Part shown: in pieces, positions 1 through 11,071 of the stretch
Layout: each line of letters starts with the position of its first letter
Position numbering within the stretch: position 1 is the first letter of the stretch
Source of the DNA: Trachythela sp. YZ-2020
Taxonomy: Eukaryota; Cnidaria; Anthozoa; Malacalcyonacea; Clavulariidae
Direction: 5' to 3'
Assembly: GCA_016169945.1 (NCBI GenBank)
Contig: JADLSH010000199.1
Coordinates: forward strand, 1,116,001 to 1,180,000
Length of the DNA: 64,000 bases
Translations under genes and position numbers: made by a program
The notes under the pieces: model-generated
Database searches by the model: none
The model's input: the letters and a program-made list of their open reading frames with translations, nothing else
Told to the model about the DNA's origin: nothing

Positions 1-57
1 AATCTTCACCATTGAGTGTCTTTGCAGTACCTATTCGCCCTTTAAAGGAGTAATTTG

Positions 58-122
58 AATTGGGCGAATGAATTGGGCGAACGAATTGGGCGAACGAATT
101 GGGCGAATGAATTGGGCGAATG
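58..122. repeat. 13-bp minisatellite, 5 copies
   Basis: Five head-to-tail copies of AATTGGGCGAAYG, with only the pyrimidine near the end of the unit varying. The open frame through it is a by-product of the repeat and is not a gene. Confidence 0.9.
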
Positions 123-2256
123 CACTTCATTTCATTCTCACGACGGCAGTACGAGGTCTGGATCTTGGATCACTGTCCCTAGGAACCAGGGATGCAGAGC
201 AGCTATTGACTTACTGTTATACTTGCGATATGTTTATATAATTCCTCATGTAAATGTATATTATATAAGTGAAGAGTAAGGTAGGGCTTGCGATGGTGTC
301 TATATCGTATCTCAAACTGGGGGGTGTTCTTTTGTGTGTTGGCTTGGTCGTAACCACCTTAGAAAGATTTCCCTTCGCCTGGATGGTAGTAGCCAAGTTC
401 CAGACGATGAAGGGCCAGCCTTTTCTTAATCTTTTTCAGGTAGTTCCGACCAATAGACCAAAACCCCCACAATTTAATATCTATCTAACTGAACAATTAT
501 GGCATATCACGTGATATTCCCGCCAATATTATACAGTATAACAGCTCCCTAGATTGCATGGTCATTGCAAACATTTACATGACCCTGCATGATTCAGAAA
601 TCTAGTCGAATCCTATCTTCGTAATTCCAAAAATTTGATAATTCCGAGTTCCGACCACATAGAAATATTTGAATTTGGTCGACGCAGTTCAGTTTCAATG
701 CACGCCACAAATCAGCTTGCTTACGTACGCAGCTTTTCTATGTTTATTATTCTTCCACATCTGTAATTATCCTCTTGTGAGTAATTAGCGTTTCGTTTGA
801 ATTTTCCACGCAGAAGGCGGGCCGTATCCCTTGACATCAAATCTCTGTATTCAAAATAAAAACAATGCTTTGTCTTCCTTTACTGACTGGCGCTTTTGTT
901 GTTCTAGCTTTCGCAAGGGAGGGCCAATATTTTGCGATTTCATCTCTGAAGAGATTCCATATAACATATCCTGTGTGAGCAAAAATAATCTCTCAAGAGT
1001 TTGCTGTGCACGCAATTCTATTGTACCTTTTTCCTGTGGAAATATTTTTAAGTTTTTAAATTTACAATTTCAAATAACCAATGGCCATTTGGATTTCCCA
1101 AGGAATAAACAATCAGTGCTAATTAACGGGCAATAACTGTAGGAAGTCTAATCCCTGTTTTCGATCCTCATTGTCCAATATCAAGAGCAAGGGATCCTGT
1201 TTAATATACTGTAGATAGAACAGCGATATCAATCGTTTTCCTAATATAAACAAAAATTATTATTCTGGGATAAATGAGATAGCCAACACTAAGCACCAAG
1301 CTTTACCTATATTCCTAATCCCCGCGGTCGTATGTTTTTTGCTATTGAATCGCAAAAGTGATATTAATTCTGTCTTCTCCCAAAATTAATTTAAACTAAG
1401 GTAATTTGTCCTATAGAATCTGCCTATATACTTCAAGACTACACTCCATAAATTAAATTCTAAAAACGTATCAAAGTTTATGTTAGACTGAGAAAGTGAT
1501 CTTTAATAATCATGACTGACTTGCCTCGTTTTGATAAGTTTCTTATATTTCAATGGGTGATAATTACGCTGTCGTGCATATTTTTAATCTTGAACTTTTA
1601 CATTGAAATTTTACATCCTATTTCGCTATCCTTATAACAAAAGTCTTGACGATCAATGATAAGAAATTTAGCTTTAAAGTTAACTGCTTGTCTTTTTTCA
1701 CGGATTTGCCACTTAACCGCAAACCCCCACCTGACATTTAATTTTGGAATTTTCGGCTCACCCCACACGAATTTAATTTTCAGTTCATCTTTAATTTTCG
1801 CGGATGAAAGTAAAACAGTAGAAGATCGTAACTGTAAAATTGTATCATGATTTTTTTTACATTTAAAGGAGAAAAATTTATCAAGTGCAGGGAACTGGTT
1901 CGCTGGTATTTTTTCAAATGATCGTTTCCTGCAATTATCGAAAGAGCTTTCTATGTTTAATGTAAAAAAAGAGCATCGGTTTCTTTGTGGTTTGACGATA
2001 CGCGGTAAAGAATCATTCCTCAGATTGCGAACAAACAATCTTTGTGCAAAGATTGAAAGATCTACACAAAGTTGCATCCCGTAAAGAAGTGCATGTTCCT
2101 GCGTCTCACCATTGATTGTTGAAGGGCTTTAAACTATTTCGCTACAGGGGTTATAGGTGAATAATAATAAAACATGACAAAACACCTTTGTCCATGGACT
2201 TTCGCATGTTTGTCAAAAACTGCAGTTCTATTATTTTAATCTCGCCTTTTATCCTA
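123..2256. other. Non-coding AT-rich stretch, no gene recognised
   Basis: I see no convincing gene here. Open frames at 269-514 (+), 831-1136 (+) and 1598-2077 (-) lack recognisable domains, splice-compatible neighbours or coding-like composition. They look like chance or repeat-derived frames. Confidence 0.5.
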
Positions 2257-2868
2257 TACAGGGTGTATCAAAAAAAAGGTAATCCAACTTTGGCGCGCTA
2301 TTGTACGTGAACTACTCGGTGTATGAACGAAATTGTTTCATATGCGGAAAGATCAGGCTTTTAGCTGTTGAATGACGCGTTTTTAATACCAAATCGAGAC
2401 AAAATGAGCAAATACGAGTCCGATAAAAAATGGTAGTCAGAATCGCATATTTTCACCTCTGTGCCTAATTAAAGCAGTACATAACAAAAGAAAAAACAAT
2501 TAATCACGAATATGTCACAGCTTGCCTCATGTTTGCATTTATTCAATGACTGAGATTTATTCCTACTTAATATGCATATGCTGGTAGTTTATTCAGAAGC
2601 GAAATTCATCAATTACTGAAGTCCCAAAGGGAGTTATTTTTCAATGGTTTTAGTCCCAACTCTCAGAGGTGAAAATATGCGATTCTGACTACCATTTTTT
2701 ATCGGACTCGTATTTGCTCATTTTTTCTCGATTTGGTATTAAAAACGCGTCACTCAACAGCTAAAAGCCTGATCTTTCCGCATATGAAAAAATTTCGTTC
2801 ATACACCGAGTAGTTCACGTACAATAGCGCGCCAAAGTTGGATTACCTTTTTTTTGATACACCCTGTA
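2257..2868. mobile_element. Foldback MITE with ~205-bp inverted arms, TA target (Tc1/mariner type)
   Basis: The left arm (2257-2461) and right arm (2664-2868) are long, nearly perfect inverted repeats. The tips read CAGGGTGTATC and GATACACCCTG, each bordered by TA, which matches the TA target duplication of the IS630-Tc1-mariner superfamily. The roughly 200-bp centre has no transposase frame, so this is non-autonomous. Confidence 0.85.
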
Positions 2869-2932
2869 TAACAGGGCTTCACGTGTTAGGGATTAATCAT
2901 TATCAATTAAAATGAATGCAAGGATCTTCTTA

Positions 2933-3538
2933 TACCGGGTGTCCCAAAAAAAACTGGACAGTGTTTGATTTCATGTAACGTAAAAACTATAAAAGGTATT
3001 GCACTGAAATAACGATCATTCTATTCAGAAAGGGCTAACTTAGATTTGGGTATATAACACTTGAATTTACATACAATATTGAGCGAGATACAACTGTTTG
3101 AATTTGGAATAAATTTGGTAAAAACCCGGTAAAAAGTGGCTAATTAAACTAATTTGAAACATTGCCTCTTTGAGATTATTGTCTTGTTAAACACGTGTGA
3201 ATAAAAATTAAGTAATACTCTACAATAATTCATGTTGATATCAAAAATTGGTTCATGTATTCCTTTTACCAAAAAGAAATATTTATTATTTAACAGGTAT
3301 AACTACATCGGTAATTATAAGGCTGTTTTATGCTAATTTTTGGCATTTTCAAAAACGGTAGTTCAGCGTTCAAACATCAATAGCGCAGTCAATATTGTAC
3401 GTAAATTCAAGTGTTATATATCAAAATCTAAGTTAACCCTTTCTGCATAGAATGATCTTTATTTCAGTGCAATACCTTTTATAGTTTTTACGTTACATTA
3501 AATCAAACACTGTCCAGTTTTTTTTGGGACACCCGGTA
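2933..3538. mobile_element. Second foldback MITE, ~150-bp inverted arms, TA target
   Basis: Arms lie at 2933-3085 and 3389-3538. The tips CCGGGTGTCCC and GGGACACCCGG are flanked by TA. Tip pattern, arm length and missing transposase resemble the element ending 65 bp to the left. The arm sequences differ, so these are two related families side by side and not a duplication. Confidence 0.85.
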
Positions 3539-4096
3539 CTTAATGGGCTTTTCTAATTGCCTGTCTGAAGAGATACGATTTACAAAATGTGTATACCTTT
3601 GAGTCTGGAAGTGATTTGGTGACATGGAAGAGAGATGGACTCGTTGTGAAATAGAAAATAATTTTCGGATAAAATTTCTCAATATCTAGTGAAATTTATT
3701 TGACTTTGTTGTCTTTGTTCCCAAAGTTGTAATGAACCTATGCCCGTTCCCTTCGTTATAAGCATAGTTACAAGATTTCAACTATAGTCTCACGAAGGAC
3801 ACAGAAAGACTTTTTGCTCAGATCAAAACAGGGCTGTTGTTAATTCATTATCTTCCAAATTTATCTAATTGATTCAGGGCAGTAACATCTTGCATTAATC
3901 AGAACAGAAGAGAAATACTGTAGATATCTATTTGGAGCGAAAAGTGCCACTTGCTTATTTACAAATCCTTTCAAAAATTCAAGATTCTACTTTGTCGTAA
4001 GAAATTATCTTAATAGGTGTATAACTTTTAAAATAAACTGTGTTTATGACCATGTCTTGTAGGTTTTACAGTAAATTTAATGAGCATTAATAAGAA
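3539..4096. other. Non-coding spacer
   Basis: AT-rich, no coding or repeat structure that I can support. Confidence 0.4.
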
Positions 4097-4564
4097 GGGG
4101 CTTCGGTGGCGCAGTCGTCAGAGCAAGCGCCTTTCACCTCTGAGTCTTGAATTCGATTCTCGCTGAGGACTATACTCATCACACTCATGTGAAAAGAGTA
4201 AGTCAACACTCGAGTCAACACTCGAGTCAACACTGCCGAAAGTCGTGGGTTTTCTCCGGGCACTATGGTTTCCTCCCACAGGGAGAGTTCACTGGGTGGG
4301 TTAGGATTAGACTTGCTCCAAGTCCTTTTATAACTCCCCAATCGTTTACAACTCCCCAATAAAAACCCCTTTAAGAGACAGACTTGGAGCAAGTCTAGGT
4401 TAGGATATACAGATTAGGAAAGTAATATCACAATTGTTGTAAAAATAGATAATGGAGGCTACGTACAGGCATAATATAGGTAAGCGAGATACTTGATGTA
4501 ATCGGTCACTGAAAAGCCCAACGGGGAGTGAGCTGAATAATGTATGTATCTATGTATGTATGTA
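4097..4564 (+). mobile_element. tRNA-derived SINE
   Basis: The head (4097-4170) has an A-box-like TGGCGCAGTCGTCAGA and a B-box-like GAATTCGATTC, the split pol III promoter of a tRNA. A central domain contains TTTTCTCCGGGCAC followed by TTTCCTCCCAC. The end is a short TATG/TATC simple repeat (4552-4564), typical of a SINE tail. A 12-bp unit AGTCAACACTCG is repeated three times at 4200-4235. The cytosolic-tRNA fold is not intact, so it is not a tRNA gene. The core domain recurs at about 59816-59840. Confidence 0.7.
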
Positions 4565-5502
4565 AGAAAATTAAAGCAGTGATACATTGTTTAAGGCGGG
4601 ACGAACCTATATACTGGCAGTAATAATCACTATGGATCATTGAGACCAAAGACTATGCACTCTTTGTGAAGCTGAATGCAATCTAATCTTATAGTTAAAT
4701 CTACCGATCAAAGTCTAATCTTCATGATCTGCATAATATAATAAACAATAATTTTCGTGTATTTTTGGAGCCCAAGCTCAAGTCTTTTTCAAAGCAATGT
4801 TCCGGAGCAAAGATCAGCTGAAAAATGAACACTAGGAAACAACAAACATATAGCTGATAACGTCTACAGGATAAGCTCAGGCGTAATGACTCATTAATAT
4901 CGCACTCACACTTCATCTGCTAATTTATATTCTCAAGCCGACAAGAGCAAAATAACTTTATGACCCACAAATCGACAAACGTCTTGTCTTAAGTATAATT
5001 GCTATCGAAACTCGAAGTGCCGATTTCAGATTTCCTGTAAACGGTTCATTATGGGACATTACTATAGGACAAATAGAATTCCTTTACCTGCATAAACATG
5101 ACAAAGAACACGTACAAATATTTTTTCCTTTTTCAAAAGCTCGAACTATTAAACATCGCATTGTAACTGAAAATGATGGTTGAAGTTTTGCTATACCAAA
5201 AACACCTTTGTACTATATGTGCATGTCCTTTCTGGGACATAATTTACCAATCGAAAACTTGTTTGTTCAATGTCTATAGATCTTGTATAGTAAATCTCAA
5301 TTTTCTTAGTCTAAAGTCGTAAAGATGATTGCATGGTGATTAATCATAATTTGCGCATTTCGGCATACGCCCTCCTAAGTTTAATAAACTAACTGCATTT
5401 TGTAAACTTCATATTGAAGAAAGGTTATATATGCATGTTTATGAATAATTTTAATAAACGCATGAGATTTCGCACTGTTATAACACAGTAGTCAGGCAAA
5501 TT
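4565..5502. other. Non-coding spacer
   Basis: No supported gene. The frame at 4722-4916 (-) has no recognisable content. Confidence 0.4.
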
Positions 5503-5711
5503 GAGGCAAAATGCGGATTTCCAGTCCTCGCTGAGAGTACTCGCAGACGTTCTGCGAGTGTTTTGCCGCTCGCGGGAAATAGTTCAAAATTTTGAACTAT
5601 TTTTTACTCGCTGCGAGAGCTCGCAATAATAAACCAATCATAAAACGGCGTGTGGTGGCAACGGAATGACATTCGTGCGAGTACTCGCAGCGAGCTGGAA
5701 ATCCGCCTTCA
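5503..5711. mobile_element. Short palindromic element (~209 bp)
   Basis: The ends are inverted copies: GCGGATTTCCAG with nearby GAGTACTCGCAG on the left, CGAGTACTCGCAG then CTGGAAATCCGC on the right. An inner CGCTCGCGGGAAAT palindrome sits around GTTCAAAATTTTGAAC. No coding capacity. Best read as a non-autonomous MITE. Confidence 0.6.
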
Positions 5712-7630
5712 GACTCTTATTACGAGTAACGTGTCTCGTCTCTCACATTAACTGACTAATGCGTATAGGTAAACGATAGCGTTAATGACTTATTATGATC
5801 CATTTCTCTTCACTTGTTAAACGATAACTCCTTAAAAGATCACTTCCATGTCCATGACATGGTCAATGCACTTTAGAGTGACTTATTTACTTTAGTTCAC
5901 TTAAGAACGAGACATGCATGTCCTCTCAATACAATTCCTTTCATAGTTTTAAATTGTTCACAGTACAGGAAGTTTTAAATACTTCATTTTCAGTGAAATA
6001 TAACCTTGCCATCCACTGTACATATTCTTTACCATTCAAATAAATGCATTATGTGATTACTTATTAACTATTTTATAAAGCTCATGACATGATTGTGTAA
6101 AGTGCATTTCGATCATGCAATTTTGAGTTTTGACTATGTATTTATTGTATGACTTAATTGAATAACTGCCATTGTAGTATATAGTTTATTTTCCTAAAAG
6201 ATTACTTACACACCATCTTCCACCATATAAATTTCCACATTACATTCAATAGGTCGAGGCTTAAGATAGAGATACTATAGTATATAAGAATTGTTCAAAG
6301 ACTACTCCCGCATGACCAATATCAATAATTATCATCATATTCAATAATACTGATCCAGATTATAGTATAGTATTATGTAACTGAGAGGTTTACGGTGCTA
6401 AGATGTCTTAAAGGAATATCTTCTGAATGACATGTTATATACTATGTACTAAAAAGAAACGAACAAGCAGCGTATACATGATTGTATACACGTAAACATA
6501 AAAGTTTTAAATGTTGCACTTTGATCCACCTTCTCTTAACTGTAAGTATTTAACCATCATGAATAATTTTCTATTTTTAGTCAAATTTATATGAGATATT
6601 GTGTATTTGTGCATACAATATTAAAATGGAATGCTATTTTGTTGTTGTTAATAGTTGCTTATTAGTACAAAATACACAAGCGGTTAATGAGAATTAAAAC
6701 ATCGAATTTGAGTACAAAAGTCTATCATTACAATTTGTGAAAGGTTCTTAGACTTAGCTCCCAAGATGTTATTCTAGTAATATATATAATCAAATATAGA
6801 GAGGTATCTGAAAGTAACAAGTAGAAGGCTTAACGCTTAAATACCGCACAAAGCAATATCGGTTAGGTATTAATTGCTAACTATATAGAGTCACTAGCAA
6901 CGTCCAGGTTAAAAAACACTAAACATGAGCTATAGAAAACTAGGGAAAAAAATAAAAATAAATCATGTATTCTAAAACGTTAGTGTATATGATGGTATTG
7001 TCATTTGTCAGGGTATTTCGATATGCCATTTATGTTATACCATATAGGCATAAATGCTTCTACAGCATATAACGGCAGAATTTAACGTTAAACGCATGAT
7101 CAATATCATTAAGTACTAATTACAGTTAGGTTAGAACAAGATGCTATGACACTAATCCCAATTACCATTAGAATTGTTACTCCCGCCTTAATTCCACGAT
7201 GAGACTTGCATGTAACGATAAGGATGATGAACTCTCATCATCAAGACTTTCACTAACAACTAAGGAGTTTATTTTCGAAAGAAAAATAGTTGAGGAGGAT
7301 TTCATTTGTGTTTTACTTTGATTACCATGCAATGGTCAACAAAACAGTTTACCCAAATGGTTACCCAACTTCCCCATATTAAAGAATGAAGTTCTCGGTT
7401 TTTTATTCAGTTATACCTCATTAAAAAACCCAGATGGGTTATTTTTTGCAAAACCATTAAAATTTTTGCAGGTTGACAAATATACGACCTTGTAACCACG
7501 AATTACTATAGCGGATTTGCTAGAACGTTAATCCAAAAAGCCAATATCACGTTCTGTTTTCACTGCTTGTTTCCAAGTTGTTGATAAGTAAACAACATTG
7601 TTGACAACTTGCATGCAGGTACACTTGCTA
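5712..7630. other. Gene-free AT-rich stretch
   Basis: No ORF or structured repeat that I can support in this roughly 1.9-kb stretch. Confidence 0.4.
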
Positions 7631-7819
7631 CTATAGACCACTTTCATAATTCAGATGAGTTTAAATATTCTTTTATGTGCATCTTAATAAGCCTTATCAG
7701 CCTCGTTTCTGTGACTGAAATTGAATAGAATTTATTAACCTGAACGAGGTCGATGAGGCTTGTTAAGATGCACATAAAAGAATATTTAAACTCATCTGAA
7801 TTATGAAAGTGGTCTATAG
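7631..7819. mobile_element. Near-perfect 189-bp hairpin element
   Basis: About 82 bp on the left (from CTATAGACCACTTTCAT) is repeated in inverse at the right end (ATGAAAGTGGTCTATAG) with almost no mismatches. A short, more diverged loop carries CTCGTT and AACGAG. The arms are so alike that the element is probably young or maintained by conversion. Transcribed RNA would form a long double strand. Confidence 0.8.
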
Positions 7820-8263
7820 GACCTAGGTTAATGACTATAAACAGACTTATATATATCAAGTTGTTGTTAGTGATTGTTCTATTTATTTGACAAAGTGTCA
7901 AGTGATTGTTGTATTTCCCTCCATAACCCTGGATTTTAAACGTTCTTAGTAACAATCCATAGTAACATGATAAAATAATACCATGTATAGATATATAAAT
8001 TGTTGGAACTTGCTACAAGCCTATACTACAAATATAATAAACAAATCTTGTTGGAAAGATCTGAGACAGTTATATACACAAAAGCAATCTTTGTTCATGT
8101 GTGCATGGAATGTTCGACACATGCACCCACGTCATACAGAGTACTTGACCATGCAGGATCTTTGCATGTGGTCTGTTACTTCATCGCCTTAGGGTCATAG
8201 CATACTGCGTGTATATCGATCGCTGCACGATAACAAAACGGTTGGCATGGTACACCGTATAAG

Positions 8264-8715
8264 CACAGAGTAGACACTATACAGAGGTCTCACTTCAGGC
8301 AAAATGCGTAACCGGCCGCTATTCTGTCTGATGATGACTTTAAAATAGAGTGGAAAATTCGCAGTCTCTCAAACTCGTCTTGTTTTATTCCTATTTTGAA
8401 TTTCCAAATGACATTATTCTCCGGAATTTGTTTTTTTTCTTTATTTTCTTTAATTGTCGACCGGTAACGGAGGCATTCACCCCCCCGAACAAGATGGCGG
8501 CCGATATTTTCGGAAAATAACCGGCATAAGAAACCCTTGTTACTTTCTTTATAACGGTTTACCTTGACTGAAGTTGTGATTAACAACATTAATTAGTTAA
8601 CTCGAATTTTTGCGGTATTTTTAGTTTTTTACGTCTAAAAATGCCCTCCATTTTGAATGTTTTAAACATTAGGATTTGATACACAGTGAAACCTCTTTAT
8701 AGTGTCTACTCTGTG
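8264..8715. mobile_element. 452-bp DNA element with inverted ends and 7-bp target duplication
   Basis: The left end CACAGAGTAGACACTATA and right end TATAGTGTCTACTCTGTG are inverted copies. The flanks are identical: GTATAAG at 8257-8263 and again at 8716-8722. That is a target-site duplication of 7 bp (8 with one mismatch), compatible with hAT-like or P-like integration. The 99-codon frame inside (8290-8589, -) shows no transposase motif. Likely a non-autonomous derivative. Confidence 0.8.
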
Positions 8716-9444
8716 GTATAAGATAGTTCTCTTCTTAAATAGAGTTGAATGATGATAACTTAGGTATATAATATGTTAGGTATATAATAACTTTCAGATG
8801 ATAACTTAGGTATATATGTTTGCCTTCATTTTTTCACTCTGTTAAGTCAGTTTTCTTTCTGTTAAGTGATCAGAAATATTCAAGTAATATATAAAGCTCA
8901 CTGACAAAGAGATCCAGGCATAATCTAAACAATAACGGAGACTATGTATTTACACGTGAATGAAAACAATCTTTTGCATACTTTCACTTTCATAATAAAA
9001 TCCTAGTTTAAAAAAGGTTAATCCAAATTTCATTCCTCAAATCTTGAGTGCACAAGATGTTTCTTTTCGGAGTATGTTTTGCATATTTCAATAGAACAGT
9101 ACAGTCTTTCACACTACTACCGCTGGAGACGACTTTTGACTTTCATAGTAAAGAATAAAGTCATAGTTTCAAAGCCTCTACTCATTTTCAATATATTTTT
9201 CTTATGAAACTGTGTTTATATACGTATCAAAGCCCTCCAGCACGCGAACACTTGACAATCTCCCTGGATGCGAAGTATATAAGCACTTCAATGTTGGCAC
9301 GAATAGGCAACAGACATCTCTATGGACCATAACGCTAAATCGGAAAGGCTACCCTGAACCCTGCAGTGCCTAGCCTCTTCTTATGGCTGCGACTGTTTTC
9401 CTCAAATTAGAACAAACTATTAAGTATCTTAGTTTGTTACAATT

Positions 9445-9708
9445 AAGCCCTGATCAAACGAGGATGTGAGTTGATTAGAGTCAATGAGAGTTGCAACTCT
9501 CGCTCGCGTTTGATCGCCAACTCTCATGCACTCTCATCAACTTTGAGCTGGTTCAAATTTTGATGAGAGTTGATGAGAGTTTTCCCTCGTTTGACCGGTA
9601 CGCGTGGTAATATTCAGTTAACTCTCATGCAATTCTTGTTCCCGTTTGACTGGGGCATGAGAGTTGATGAAACTCTCATCAACTCTCACCCTCGTTTGAC
9701 CGGGGCTT
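9445..9708. mobile_element. Foldback MITE family M1, copy 1
   Basis: The ends are AGCCCTGATCAAACGAGG and its near-inverse CTCGTTTGACCGGGGCT. The interior is packed with AACTCTCATCAACTCTC and its complement, so the element folds on itself repeatedly. Related copies lie at 20632-20912, 37977-38205 and 53507-53619. No coding capacity. Confidence 0.85.
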
Positions 9709-11071
9709 TACTCACAGCAAACCTGGGTCTAAGCAGGTCTGGGGGTTGATTCATACAACGAGTGGCCAAAACTTTGGCATGATTCTATTTTAAAAACAAA
9801 CTGTTTCGCAAGTACAATTAATTTTCACTGCATGTTCACCTGCCCATGACAGACGACTCTACATGTCAAAACTACAAAAGTTTATTTTAATTATCCAATG
9901 TGCTTGTTTGTTCTTTTGATTGATATATAGCTTTATAAGCGTATTAATGAACAGAAATGCAAATAATTGACGCAATCATAAAGTTAATAGGATGAGATAA
10001 AATGCAGGAGATTACAAACAATGATTTCAAACATGATAATACAAGCAAGCGAAAGTGCTGTATAAAATACATCTATATTTACAATCATACAAATTTAACT
10101 AACAACCAAGTAACTGAATCTTTGAAATATATGCGACATTCTAGCCAAAGCTACTCCAAAAAATTTTCAGACTTTGTAAACAATCATATTTATATTTTAT
10201 ATTTTTAATAACATGAATGGAGCTTTCATAGCAACAAATTTATGTAAATGTTTAACAATACAATTTAAACAATAAAATCAATAAACATAAAATATGGTAG
10301 TTAGTTACAAAAATACATTAAAAAGTAATAGATGTGTACTATATACGTGTACATTATATAGCGTGTATGGAACATTTCCGACTTTTTAGTGCATTTCCGA
10401 CTGTCCTCTCAGAGGTGACATCTTGCACTCCTACACATTACAATTACATATGCTAAATATTTTCAAACTTCTATGACAATGTATAGTGATGTCGGAAGCG
10501 GCAACGCGAGATAACTATTTCCGACATACACCCACTAAATAACTGACCAAGTGTAAGATAAGTGCACACAAGCTCTAGCAACATCAAAGACACTTCATTT
10601 CTTAAAACTCCAAAGGTAACAAAACAATTTGTGAAAAATAACCAAACGACCATAACTTCATCAAGTGAAAGCAATGTTATTAAACATCGTTAGCATAAAC
10701 ACTTTCGTTCCATTGTATTAGACATGGACTTCAAATCATCATCTGAACTTCAAACTGTATTTCCGTCAGGTACTACACTGTACAATTCCTCTATAAGAAG
10801 GCTTGACCTTAACCTTGCAGCCTTCCCCAGCAAGCACCTCCGAAATAAGCTTGATTCTTCACATGATTGCACGCTTGCTTAAAGGCTAATGGATGGTCAC
10901 ATGCGCAAAATATGTGTAAAAGGCAGATTTCAATAATTCACCAGGGCCAACATAAACTTCTATGAGAAAATTCTGCAAACAATATTTCTACCATCTTCCA
11001 ATGTTTTTCATCCACGTCTCTACAGTCGAAAAACAGTCCAGTTCATACACTCGGGACTCAGGAGAAAGTCT
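9709..11071. other. 3' flank of CATSPERB
   Basis: No gene recognised. It must contain the 3' UTR of the CATSPERB gene, transcribed leftward. The frame at 10471-10674 (-) is not supported by motifs. Confidence 0.4.

Noticed and set aside
831..1136. 101-codon plus-strand frame
   Set aside because: No family resemblance and no coding-like neighbours.
1598..2077. 159-codon minus-strand frame
   Set aside because: No recognisable domain, no splice partners, AT-driven composition; the KFVWGEPKIPKLN-like stretch looks repeat-derived.
4087..4392. Open frames on both strands and a possible tRNA
   Set aside because: They lie in a SINE; the tRNA head lacks an intact cloverleaf.
7644..7955. 103-codon minus-strand frame
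   Set aside because: It runs through the perfect hairpin, so its N- and C-halves are mirror products of the repeat.
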